Assembly: GCA_030612485.1 (NCBI GenBank)
Contig: JAUWNS010000134.1
Span: 1-6,536 of the forward strand
Direction of reading: 5' to 3'
Source of the DNA: Candidatus Bipolaricaulota bacterium
Lineage (GTDB): Bacteria > Bipolaricaulota > Bipolaricaulia > UBA7950 > UBA9294
Length of the DNA: 6,536 bases
Shown here: positions 1-4,521 of the stretch, in pieces
Position numbering within the stretch: position 1 is the first letter of the stretch
How the letters are laid out: each line of letters starts with the position of its first letter
The notes under the pieces: generated by a model
Databases searched by the model: none
What the model saw: the letters and a program-made list of their open reading frames with translations, nothing else
What the model was told of the DNA's origin: nothing
Made by a program: the position numbers and the translations under genes

Positions 1-1140
1 CAGAGGATAACGCACGCACCACCCTGGCCCAGGGAACCGTTCGGCCAGCTTCTCGATCCATCCTTGCACGGGGAACGTGCGATCGAAGACGGCAATGATC
101 GCGGTGGTGGCTCCGAAGCTCAATTGGAACCCGACATCTGCGAGAGCTGTCGGCCGAAGAGCGAGGATCACCAGCGCGGCCGCTGCCAACCCCTGGTAGG
201 GGCTCACCCAACGGCGGAGGATCAGTCCCAAATCGGCGAGGACGCTCCCCAGGGCGAGAAAGGCGAACAGGAGCCCGGCACGCACCAGACTGACCCGCGG
301 ACCGACGATCCACAGGAGAAGGAGGACGGCGATCCCGACGAGAGGGTAGGTGACCAGCGGGCGCAAACCGAGGCGACGGAGGACGAACCACAGGAGGGCG
401 AGGAAGATCCCCAAGTGGAGCCCGGAGACGGCAAGGAGGTGCATCAACCCGGTGCGGCGGAACGCCTCCTTGACATCGTCAGCAAGGGCGGCGCGTTCTC
501 CGAAGAGGAGACCGTGTGCTAGCCCCGCCTCCTGGGGAGGAAGTATCGAATCGAGCCGGGCGAGGAAGATCTGACGCAAGGAATCCCCATATCGGAGGAG
601 AGGGTTCCCTCCTACCCCAAGCACAATTACCTCGTTCTCCTCGCCGATCGCCATCGTCGCGAAGACCCCCTGCCGGGCGAGGTAGGCGCGGTAATCGAAA
701 TCAGGGAATCGAGGCGGCTCTCTCACCGATCCGGCGAGGCGCATCCGATCCCCGTAGTGGAGGAGCGGCCGTTCTCCATCGAAGAACCAGGTGACGCGAA
801 CCTTCCCTGGAAGGTGGTCCGGAGCGAAGGTAAATGCGGTGTATCCCTCCCCAAGATCGGGGTAGGAGATGACCGTACCGGTTAACTCATTCAGCAGCGG
901 TGCTTTCCGGTAAAGCGAAGAGAACGGTGGCTGTGCCGTCTGGTAGCGGATGACCCCCAAGAGAGCGACCGAGAGGAGGAGAAGACCGAGAAGACCATGC
1001 CGGTACCGGGCTGCAAGGAGCGAGAACGCCGCGACCCCGACCGCGATTGCCCATAGGAGGATCGGGCTCAGCCCGAAGAAGGGTGCGCAGACGCACCCCG
1101 CAGCGAATGAGAGCGCGATCCCGATCAGTGAATACCTCAT
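1..1140 (-). CDS. comEC: ComEC/Rec2-family DNA uptake channel protein, N-terminal part (partial)
   Basis: Reading the minus strand from the ATG at 1140 gives 380 uninterrupted codons that run off the left edge, so only the N-terminal half of a protein that is usually about 700-800 residues is present. ComEC forms the inner-membrane pore that carries single-stranded DNA into the cytoplasm during natural transformation. A hydrophobic segment starts right at the N-terminus (residues about 4-60, rich in Leu/Ala/Val), then a soluble stretch at about 65-200 (DUF4131-like region), then the family signature GLMHLLAVSGLHLG at residues 231-244 and further membrane segments (about 243-320). The motif DVGFQLSF at 335-342 is also typical of the Competence domain. 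The metallo-beta-lactamase-like C-terminal domain would lie outside the window. No Shine-Dalgarno is evident before the ATG (upstream bases ctctataaagaa). The start is still likely because the first membrane helix begins at once. The gene is clearly GC-richer than the TA region to its right, consistent with core chromosome next to an accessory patch. Confidence 0.93.
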   Translation of the reverse strand, partial: MRYSLIGIALSFAAGCVCAPFFGLSPILLWAIAVGVAAFSLLAARYRHGLLGLLLLSVALLGVIRYQTAQPPFSSLYRKAPLLNELTGTVISYPDLGEGYTAFTFAPDHLPGKVRVTWFFDGERPLLHYGDRMRLAGSVREPPRFPDFDYRAYLARQGVFATMAIGEENEVIVLGVGGNPLLRYGDSLRQIFLARLDSILPPQEAGLAHGLLFGERAALADDVKEAFRRTGLMHLLAVSGLHLGIFLALLWFVLRRLGLRPLVTYPLVGIAVLLLLWIVGPRVSLVRAGLLFAFLALGSVLADLGLILRRWVSPYQGLAAAALVILALRPTALADVGFQLSFGATTAIIAVFDRTFPVQGWIEKLAERFPGPGWCVRYPL

Positions 1141-1459
1141 TTCTTTATAGAGGATAACAGACGCGATGCCCTAATTACCAGAACCCCTCGCAAGCCAGTT
1201 GTGTGGACCTTGCGTTGCCGTTCTTCCTTACTGTGAGAGAGGAGGAGCAAGACACGGAAATCCCCGCGTCTCACCCTCCCTCGTACTTTGCGGTGAAAGC
1301 TTTCGGTTCCTTGTCGTTTTGAGTGGGTAACGAACTCCTGACCGCAGATGATAAAACGCTGTTCTCTCGCCCGTTTGCTACGCTCACTCAAGACGCCAAG
1401 ATCGCTAAGACATGCCTTGTGCTCTGGTTTCCTTCTTCATGAAGGACCTCCACTAGATA

Positions 1460-1479
1460 CCCTGCAGCTTGCTGTGGGG
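1460..1479. repeat. REP-like hairpin, copy 1
   Basis: The bases ccctgcag-cttg-ctgtgggg form an 8-bp stem (two G-T pairs) with a CTTG loop. A closely similar hairpin occurs at 1703-1722, and related ones with a TCTTG loop lie at 4040-4058 and 4145-4165. Short intergenic hairpins with a conserved loop resemble REP elements, which are mobilised by REP-associated tyrosine transposases. No such transposase is in this window, so the assignment is by form only. Confidence 0.55.
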
Positions 1480-1599
1480 AGGGAAGCCGAGATTCGTTGC
1501 AGGCAAATCAGCCTCTTGTTCGTACTGGCCACATGAGTTCTCGATAAGGATAAACCCCAGAACGTTGGAGACCAGATCCAATGCTACGAAAAGATTGAT

Positions 1600-1618
1600 G
1601 TTGCACCTTGTGTGCAAC
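1600..1618. repeat. Perfect 7-bp inverted repeat
   Basis: The bases gttgcac-cttgt-gtgcaac form a perfect 7-bp stem with a 5-base loop, and no T-run follows on either strand. It lies in gene-free DNA and its role is unknown. The loop again contains CTTG, but the stem differs from the REP-like copies. Confidence 0.4.
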
Positions 1619-1702
1619 GTTACTCTGATGCAACAAAGTTCGACATGAAATTGTAGCATGAAAACCAACTCCAGTTAGATCTTTGGCTCCTGCTTTTCAA
1701 TG

Positions 1703-1722
1703 CTCCGCAGCTTGCTGTGGGG
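1703..1722. repeat. REP-like hairpin, copy 2
   Basis: The bases ctccgcag-cttg-ctgtgggg form an 8-bp stem with G-T pairs and a CTTG loop, almost identical to 1460-1479. It sits exactly where the 5' end of the interrupted gene at 1700-1972 should be, so its insertion may have removed that gene's original start. Confidence 0.55.
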
Positions 1723-1955
1723 TTCCTTACTTGACGCTTTCCTTGCTCCTGAGGTCGCCGATGAGCTTCATCGAATCATTAAGGCCAGGGCATGGACGGA
1801 GACCCTCGAGGTTCCTTATGCTCGGCTAAGAGCTTCGGCAGGATAGCTTAACTATCTCATTAGAGAAGAACTGCGCTTAGATTACGCGGAAGCGCTGGTG
1901 GTAGCCGATAACGACATCGACGACCATTGGTAAGAGTATCGGGACCGCTTCTTGG

Positions 1956-1962
1956 AAGGAGG
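1956..1962 (+). promoter_or_regulatory. Shine-Dalgarno AAGGAGG that sets the DUF5647 start
   Basis: A near-perfect ribosome binding site lies six bases before the ATG at 1969 and inside the 3' end of the broken upstream frame. It favours 1969 over the in-frame GTG/ATG codons further upstream (from 1927), which have no such site. Confidence 0.75.
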
Positions 1963-1968
1963 ATTCCC

Positions 1969-2310
1969 ATGAGAGGGTACCTGGAGAAGAATAGTATGCT
2001 GGTCAAGGAGTTCGATCGCTACATCTTAGAGCACCCGGAGTTTGCGGATGAGATTCCCGATGATGCCCTTGTCGTGATGCAACTTGAAGGCGATGAGGAA
2101 TTCAATCGTTGGGCGAGGGAGACAGCGAGCGAGCAGGCTGAAGAGGGACAGAGGGTAGTTTACATCACAATCACTAAGCTGGGCCCCGTCCATTCCCGCA
2201 TTGAGGAATTGAAGTTAGAAACGGTAAGCCGCGAGCCAAAAAGCCTAGGGATGCCCCTTCCCCCGTCTCCCCGGGATACCCATGCCTGCCCTCAGCCGGT
2301 GATGCGGTAG
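1969..2310 (+). CDS. DUF5647-family small protein
   Basis: The 113-residue protein starts MRGYLEKNSMLVKEFDRYIL and contains EHPEFADEIPDDALVV (residues 21-36), then an acidic helix, QRVVYITITKLGP (61-73) and SRIEELKLE (76-84). This order (helix, EHPEFA..IP.DA.VV, VVY(I/V)..KL, SRIEEL) is what I know as the DUF5647 family, which is small, cytoplasmic and of unknown function. The family core would end near residue 84. The remaining 29 residues (from TVSREP) are Pro/Arg-rich, lie over a pyrimidine-rich patch, and look like run-on into neighbouring DNA after loss of the original stop. The start at 1969 is chosen for the AAGGAGG site six bases upstream and the ATGA overlap with the preceding broken gene. 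Such coupling is typical of TA-like pairs, but no toxin or antitoxin role can be read from the sequence itself. Confidence 0.72.
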   Translation: MRGYLEKNSMLVKEFDRYILEHPEFADEIPDDALVVMQLEGDEEFNRWARETASEQAEEGQRVVYITITKLGPVHSRIEELKLETVSREPKSLGMPLPPSPRDTHACPQPVMR

Positions 2311-2493
2311 ACCAAAGAGGGAAGACGGCGGGGCGTCGAGGAAATACGAACCTGGCCACAAGCTGGGGAGATAAGCTTTATGTCCCTGGAATTCCAGTCT
2401 GTTTCACACTACTGGTTCACCGTCTCACTCTGTCTCTGTATCTCTGGAATTCTCAGAACGGTAAATCCGCCATTGACAACAGGAATTGCGGGT
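2311..2493. other. Intergenic spacer with low-complexity and IS-end-like motifs
   Basis: This spacer lies between the ends of two convergent genes. It contains ttatgtccctggaatt at 2379-2394, nearly repeated in the same orientation at 5161-5177. A gtctc-rich patch at about 2420-2446 (accgtctcactctgtctctg) resembles the tract at 6068-6172. There is no gene and no clear T-tailed terminator. Confidence 0.45.
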
Positions 2494-2895
2494 TCATAAC
2501 CAGTTTTCAACCTTCAGTTTCTCGATCCGGCCAAAGTGTTTGATGTTTCCCGTTACCACTACGAGGCTCCGCGAAAGGCCAATAGCAGCTACCATCAGAT
2601 CTGGGTCTGATAGGCGCTCCCCTTTGCGCTCCAGCTCTGCTCGCAACTCCCCATACGCCTCAGCGGCCTCGCGGTCGAAAGGGACGATCTGCACATGCAG
2701 CCAGACCAAGCGCTCCAGCCTTTCCCGGTAGTAGTCTGGCCGACTGCTCTTGTGAAGGCCATAGCAGATCTCACCGACCGTAATGGAGGAAGTGAATTGC
2801 GCGACAGCAGGAACTTCGCCCAACCGACGCAGGAGCCGCGCAGAGGGACGCTTCGCAAGCAGATTACTCAGGGTATCTGTATCAAACAGGTACAT
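2494..2895 (-). CDS. vapC: VapC-type PIN-domain toxin (ribonuclease)
   Basis: This is a 133-residue PIN-domain protein. PIN toxins of VapC type are Mg2+-dependent endoribonucleases that cut tRNA or rRNA when free of antitoxin. Acidic residues expected in the active site are visible: D5 in MYLFDTDTLS (with D7 where many members have Asn), E42 in SSITVGEICYG, and D99 in RLSDPDLMVAA. Near the C-terminus TGNIKHF (115-121) matches the family's T.N..HF motif, and the protein ends with the typical (K/R)(V/L)ENW. The length is normal for the family, so it appears intact. Its ATG (2895-2893) overlaps the TAA stop of the upstream antitoxin gene by one base (TAATG), so the two are translated as a coupled pair. 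Expression depends on the antitoxin promoter at 3220-3247. The RNA target cannot be predicted. Confidence 0.93.
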   Translation of the reverse strand: MYLFDTDTLSNLLAKRPSARLLRRLGEVPAVAQFTSSITVGEICYGLHKSSRPDYYRERLERLVWLHVQIVPFDREAAEAYGELRAELERKGERLSDPDLMVAAIGLSRSLVVVTGNIKHFGRIEKLKVENWL

Positions 2896-3188
2896 TAGTC
2901 CAGCCTTACAGCTCGCCCTGTCGATTCGCGACGCGAACGATAGACATCGGTCATGATCTCTTCGAAGTTCTCGAAACCCGCCAACGCCCCGGCAGCGGCC
3001 AGCAAGCCTTGTGGCTTCTCTGAAGAGCGTCTCCGTTGCTCAAGGAGCGCGAAATCATCGAGCCCGATCAGCACAGCCATCGGCTTACCCCGCCTGTTGA
3101 TGATGAAACGCTCTCCATTGTAGGCGGTGCGAGCAAGAATCTCTGAGAACTTCTTCTTCGCTTCTGCAACGTTCATCCTTTGATTCAC
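2895..3188 (-). CDS. Phd/YefM-type antitoxin of the adjacent VapC toxin
   Basis: The protein has the Phd/YefM signature: a short N-terminus, VAEAKKKFSEILARTAYNGE (residues 7-26), FIINRRGKPMAVLI (28-41), then DDFALLE and a C-terminal helix with FENFEEIMTDVYRSRR that would wrap the toxin. Such antitoxins bind DNA through the N-terminal fold and neutralise PIN or RelE-like toxins through the tail. I chose the GTG at 3188 because GAGGAGGT (3193-3200) lies four bases before it and because a promoter -10 box lies at 3220-3225, which puts the transcript start near 3213. The frame stays open to an ATG at 3281, and ATG codons at 3221, 3215 and 3176 are alternatives. The first two lie in or at the promoter, and 3176 is 16 bases from the ribosome site. 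With GTG the protein is 97 residues. It is coupled to vapC by a TAATG overlap and probably represses its own promoter through the palindrome at 3227-3251. Confidence 0.88.
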   Translation of the reverse strand: MNQRMNVAEAKKKFSEILARTAYNGERFIINRRGKPMAVLIGLDDFALLEQRRRSSEKPQGLLAAAGALAGFENFEEIMTDVYRSRRESTGRAVRLD

Positions 3189-3192
3189 GCTT

Positions 3193-3200
3193 ACCTCCTC
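3193..3200 (-). promoter_or_regulatory. Shine-Dalgarno GAGGAGGT for the Phd-type antitoxin
   Basis: A strong ribosome binding site reading GAGGAGGT on the minus strand, four bases before the GTG at 3188. It is the main reason to place the start there. Confidence 0.7.
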
Positions 3201-3219
3201 GAATAAGGTCTTCATGGCC

Positions 3220-3247
3220 ATTATAACATCTTGACCTGTGACATCAA
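3220..3247 (-). promoter_or_regulatory. Promoter of the antitoxin-vapC operon
   Basis: On the minus strand a consensus -10 box TATAAT (3225-3220) lies 16 bases downstream of TTGATG (3247-3242), a reasonable -35 box. Transcription would start near 3213, leaving a leader of about 25 bases before the GTG start at 3188. Confidence 0.6.
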
Positions 3248-3251
3248 GATG
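3227..3251. promoter_or_regulatory. Palindromic operator candidate over the antitoxin-vapC promoter
   Basis: A perfect inverted repeat catcttga / tcaagatg with 8-bp arms and a 9-base spacer, centred on 3239. It covers the -35 box and most of the -35/-10 spacer of the promoter. Phd-family antitoxins, alone or with toxin, bind such palindromes and repress their own operon, so this is the likely autoregulatory site. Confidence 0.6.
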
Positions 3252-3365
3252 CCTCCTGGAGCAATCCGCGATCACGTACATTTCCGGTGGGGGAGGTGAG
3301 CACGAATGGGTCCATCTTGGCAGCAGTCATACCGTGGATCAATAGCGATCTGGATGCAGCGAGGG

Positions 3366-3396
3366 ACCCTGCCCTCAGGGTTTACCCTTCGAAGGG
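3366..3396. repeat. Two adjacent small hairpins upstream of the DUF433 gene
   Basis: The bases accctg-ccct-cagggt (3366-3381) form a 6-bp stem, followed after three bases by the 12-bp palindrome cccttcgaaggg (3385-3396). They lie in the spacer between the divergent TA modules and could be an operator or a weak terminator. There is no T-run to support the latter strongly. Confidence 0.4.
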
Positions 3397-3441
3397 CGTG
3401 TAGAACGTTTTACGGGGCTGGTCTTTCCATCTACTGCGAGC

Positions 3442-3464
3442 TATAATGAAAATGGTGATCCTTT
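3442..3464 (+). promoter_or_regulatory. Stranded upstream signals of the DUF433 gene (-10 box and Shine-Dalgarno)
   Basis: TATAAT at 3442-3447 and GGTGAT at 3454-3459 (complementary to the extended 16S tail) stand five bases before the left copy of the duplicated start codon (ATG at 3465). No good -35 box is seen. If the inverted-repeat element at 3471-3643 is removed, these signals lead straight into the DUF433 gene, so the insertion has separated them from it. Confidence 0.45.
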
Positions 3465-3470
3465 ATGAAA
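3463..3470. repeat. Target-site duplication, left copy (ttatgaaa)
   Basis: Eight bases identical to 3644-3651, directly outside the inverted-repeat end at 3471. The copy contains the original start-codon position (ATG 3465-3467) followed by a 10-codon vestige ending at TGA. Confidence 0.7.
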
Positions 3471-3643
3471 GGCTCTATTAACGCTAGCTGTTGACGTTGT
3501 ATGATTGTCAGTAGCTGATGGACATCGTTGGGTAGATCAAAATTCCACTGCGGCTATCCCTCAAGCTTGCTTCCTAACTGCGGTAGGAGCATCTTAATCC
3601 ATGTCACTGATCAATATCATCAACAGTTAGCATGAATAGAGCC
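3471..3643. mobile_element. MITE-like non-autonomous element with imperfect terminal inverted repeats
   Basis: A 173-bp segment begins ggctctattaacgctagctg and ends with the inverse of ggctctattcatgctaactg. The two ends match at 21 of the first 24 positions, the first nine being identical. It is flanked by 8-bp direct repeats ttatgaaa (3463-3470 and 3644-3651), the mark of transposition. It carries no gene. A short internal string, cctcaagcttgcttcct, recalls the CTTG hairpins elsewhere in the window. A non-autonomous element mobilised in trans by an unseen transposase fits best. An 8-bp duplication and a GGCTCT end would be compatible with several families (IS6 and IS256 are examples), and I cannot choose between them. 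Confidence 0.7.
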
Positions 3644-3651
3644 TTATGAAA
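3644..3651. repeat. Target-site duplication, right copy (ttatgaaa)
   Basis: Identical to 3463-3470. This copy supplies the ATG (3646-3648) now used as the first codon of the DUF433 reading frame. Confidence 0.7.
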
Positions 3652-3879
3652 ACCATTCGGCGAGTCGTCATCAACCCTGATGTCTACCACGGTAAACCCA
3701 CGCTCAAAGGTACCAGGATTATGGTGAGCAACGTGCTCAGCATTTTAGCGGGAGGGTATACCATCGCCCAGGTTGTGGAGTATTACCCCGAGTTGAGCGA
3801 AGAGGACGTCAAAGCGGCGATTGAATACGCAGCTGCGACCATCGATGAGGAGATCATCCTCACTGCCGCGGGCTCTTGA
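3646..3879 (+). CDS. DUF433-family antitoxin, start codon abutting an inserted element
   Basis: The 77-residue protein MKTIRRVVINPDVYHGKPTL... has the DUF433 pattern: a NP.V..GKP.LKGTRI segment (residues 10-25), VSNVLSILAGGYTIAQVVEYYPELSEEDVKAAIEYA (27-63), which is a helix-turn-helix-like region, and a short tail. DUF433 proteins are usually antitoxins paired with a DUF5615 PIN-like toxin, and that partner follows here with a TGATG overlap. The reading frame is intact, but its upstream DNA is not. An inverted-repeat element with an 8-bp duplication ends two bases before the ATG, so the native promoter and GGTGAT ribosome site now lie about 180 bases away, and no good ribosome site precedes the present ATG. 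Translation is therefore probably poor or dependent on a new upstream signal. Loss of expression would be harmless because the toxin is truncated. Confidence 0.85.
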   Translation: MKTIRRVVINPDVYHGKPTLKGTRIMVSNVLSILAGGYTIAQVVEYYPELSEEDVKAAIEYAAATIDEEIILTAAGS

Positions 3880-4067
3880 TGGTCAAGTTCCTATTGGATC
3901 AAAACCTCTCGCCTCAAACTGCGGATTTCTTGCGCGAGTTAGGTTGGACCACTAAGGACATTCGCGAGTTAGGTAAGAGTGGCGCAAGTGATCCTGTTGC
4001 GCAAACCCTTTCTACTACTCGTCTTCAACTTGATGATTCCCTGCAGTCTTGCTACAGGCCACGATAG
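3879..4067 (+). pseudogene. Truncated DUF5615 PIN-like toxin
   Basis: The frame from the ATG at 3879 reads MVKFLLDQNLSPQTADFLRE and on to about residue 40 (GKSGASDP), which is the N-terminal part of a DUF5615 PIN-like toxin including the first active-site acid in LLDQNLS. Family members are about 110-120 residues. Here the sequence then changes to an unrelated tail (QTLSTTRL...CYRPR) and stops at 4067, 62 residues in all. The later acidic residues of the PIN fold are missing, so no nuclease activity is expected. The start overlaps the DUF433 stop (TGATG), which identifies the pair. The break lies just upstream of a cluster of hairpin repeats (4040-4211), suggesting an insertion or repeat-mediated deletion removed the 3' end. 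A TTG at 3876 is possible but less likely. Confidence 0.8.
4040..4058. repeat. REP-like hairpin, copy 3
   Basis: The bases cctgcag-tcttg-ctacagg form a 7-bp stem with one mismatch and a TCTTG loop, similar to 1460-1479. It lies inside the unrelated tail of the truncated DUF5615 frame. Confidence 0.5.
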
Positions 4068-4069
4068 TG

Positions 4070-4096
4070 GCATCCTGTCTCTACGGGACAGGATGC
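4070..4096. repeat. Perfect 10-bp inverted repeat
   Basis: The bases gcatcctgtc / gacaggatgc form a perfect 10-bp stem with a 7-base loop (tctacgg). There is no T-run on the plus side, so it is a poor intrinsic terminator. It sits in the repeat cluster behind the truncated toxin, and its role is unknown. Confidence 0.55.
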
Positions 4097-4143
4097 AGAA
4101 AGATGCGCGTTAGGGATGCAGTTAAGGCTTTTACGCTTTTTAT

Positions 4144-4166
4144 ACCCTGTGGTCTTGCCACAGGGT
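4144..4166. repeat. REP-like hairpin, copy 4 (possible terminator)
   Basis: The bases accctgtgg-tcttg-ccacagggt form a perfect 9-bp stem with a TCTTG loop, followed by tctt. On the minus strand it is followed by ataaaaagcg. It is the best-preserved member of the CTTG-loop hairpins. It might end transcription from the DUF433 side, but the T-run is weak. Confidence 0.55.
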
Positions 4167-4193
4167 TCTTGATCCCGAACCGCAATCCCTCTG

Positions 4194-4234
4194 GAGCTTG
4201 CTTGCTAAGGGAGCTTCGCGGTATACTTGAGCTT
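4194..4234 (+). repeat. Three GAGCTT direct repeats around the DUF2281 gene promoter
   Basis: GAGCTT occurs at 4194-4199, 4211-4216 and 4229-4234, that is every 17-18 bases. The repeats bracket a possible promoter, TTGCTT (4198-4203) and TATACT (4222-4227). Regular spacing near two helical turns is compatible with an operator for the antitoxin, but the repeats are short and may be partly REP-derived. Confidence 0.35.
4198..4227 (+). promoter_or_regulatory. Possible promoter of the DUF2281-vapC operon
   Basis: TTGCTT at 4198-4203 and TATACT at 4222-4227 with an 18-base spacer. Transcription would start around 4234, giving a short leader that contains the ribosome binding site before the ATG at 4251. 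Confidence 0.45.
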
Positions 4235-4250
4235 AGGGAAGGAGGTCACT

Positions 4251-4505
4251 ATGGCTACCACGAAAAGCGAAGCTCCCGGGCTCTTAAAGGGGTTGACGAG
4301 TAAGTTGCAGGAGCTACCCGAGGACCGCTTGCAGGAGGTGGTGGATTTCGTGGATTTCCTCCAGAGCCGCCCGATTCAGCAGCCTGAAAGCGGCTCCCCG
4401 GAAGCTCTCCTGCAGCATGCCGGCACTTGGTCATTTGAACCGGGAGAACTCGACCGACTACTCGCCGATATCCAAGAGATGCGGGAGACGGAGCTCGGCC
4501 AGTAG
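4251..4505 (+). CDS. DUF2281-type antitoxin of the following VapC toxin
   Basis: This is an 84-residue protein starting MATTKSEAPG. Residues 17-38 contain SKLQELPEDRLQEVVDFVDFL, the recognised core of DUF2281-like antitoxins (L..LPE..L.EV.DFV.FL). The second half, with acidic helices and WSFEPGELDRLLADIQEMRE (60-79), would contact the toxin. The start is the ATG at 4251, five bases after GGAGG in aaggaggt (4239-4246). The frame remains open to 4227 but nothing supports a longer form. It lies 16 bases upstream of the VapC gene, with which it forms a two-gene operon, and is preceded by a possible promoter at 4198-4227 with three GAGCTT repeats. The family assignment rests on this short motif and on gene order. 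Confidence 0.83.
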   Translation: MATTKSEAPGLLKGLTSKLQELPEDRLQEVVDFVDFLQSRPIQQPESGSPEALLQHAGTWSFEPGELDRLLADIQEMRETELGQ

Positions 4506-4521
4506 GACCGGAGCCTCAAAT

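Larger units (their letters stand above)
1141..1699. other. Intergenic stretch without a recognisable gene
   Basis: No reading frame here has a ribosome binding site plus a protein-like sequence on either strand. The longest open frames (minus strand 1137-1391 and 1453-1668) encode irregular, Arg/Ser- or Cys-rich strings with no motif I recognise. What can be seen are short hairpins: tccttc/gaagga at 1430-1446, the REP-like hairpin at 1460-1479, and gttgcac/gtgcaac at 1600-1618. There is also a short patch at about 1254-1275 (ccccgcgtctcaccctcc) resembling the low-complexity tract near 6100. This is probably decayed accessory DNA. Confidence 0.6.
1700..1972 (+). pseudogene. Small gene interrupted by two in-frame stops, coupled to the DUF5647 gene
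   Basis: From the in-frame ATG at 1700 the frame reads MLRSLLWGSLLDAFLAPEVA and continues in protein-like fashion through TAG (1844-1846) and TAA (1931-1933) to TGA at 1970-1972. The stretches before, between and after the stops all look coding and share one frame: ...LEVPYARLRASAG*, then LNYLIREELRLDYAEALVVA..., then EYRDRFLEGGFP*. The two stops are single-base changes from CAG and GAA. The last stop overlaps the ATG of the next gene as ATGA, the usual sign of translational coupling in a two-gene operon. The first ten or so residues derive from the REP-like hairpin at 1703-1722, and there is no ribosome binding site before 1700, so the true N-terminus has probably been lost. I do not recognise the family. 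The protein would be about 80-90 residues, charged and mostly helical in appearance. A partner role (for example antitoxin to DUF5647) is inference from gene order only. Confidence 0.6.

Noticed and set aside
64..794. Long plus-strand open frames over 64-522, 350-574 and 516-794
   Set aside because: They are antisense to comEC. Their translations are acidic or Arg/Pro-rich low-complexity strings mirroring its GC-rich codons, whereas the minus-strand frame carries the ComEC motifs.
1137..1391. Minus-strand frame of 84 codons upstream of comEC
   Set aside because: It overlaps the comEC start, has no ribosome binding site, and shows an irregular Arg/Ser-rich composition without a motif.
1453..1668. 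Minus-strand frame of 71 codons, somewhat hydrophobic
   Set aside because: It runs through two hairpins (1460-1479 and 1600-1618), has no ribosome binding site and no recognisable family.
3306..3446. A 46-codon plus-strand frame with a good ribosome site (ggaggtga at 3292-3299)
   Set aside because: The sequence (MGPSWQQSYRGSIAIW...) has no motif and passes through two hairpins and the TATAAT at 3442. The gap is a regulatory spacer between divergent modules. It remains possible but unsupported.
4144..4166. Strong intrinsic terminator
   Set aside because: The stem is perfect but the following T-run is only tctt. It fits the repeated CTTG-loop hairpin family better, so it is listed as a repeat with a possible terminator role.
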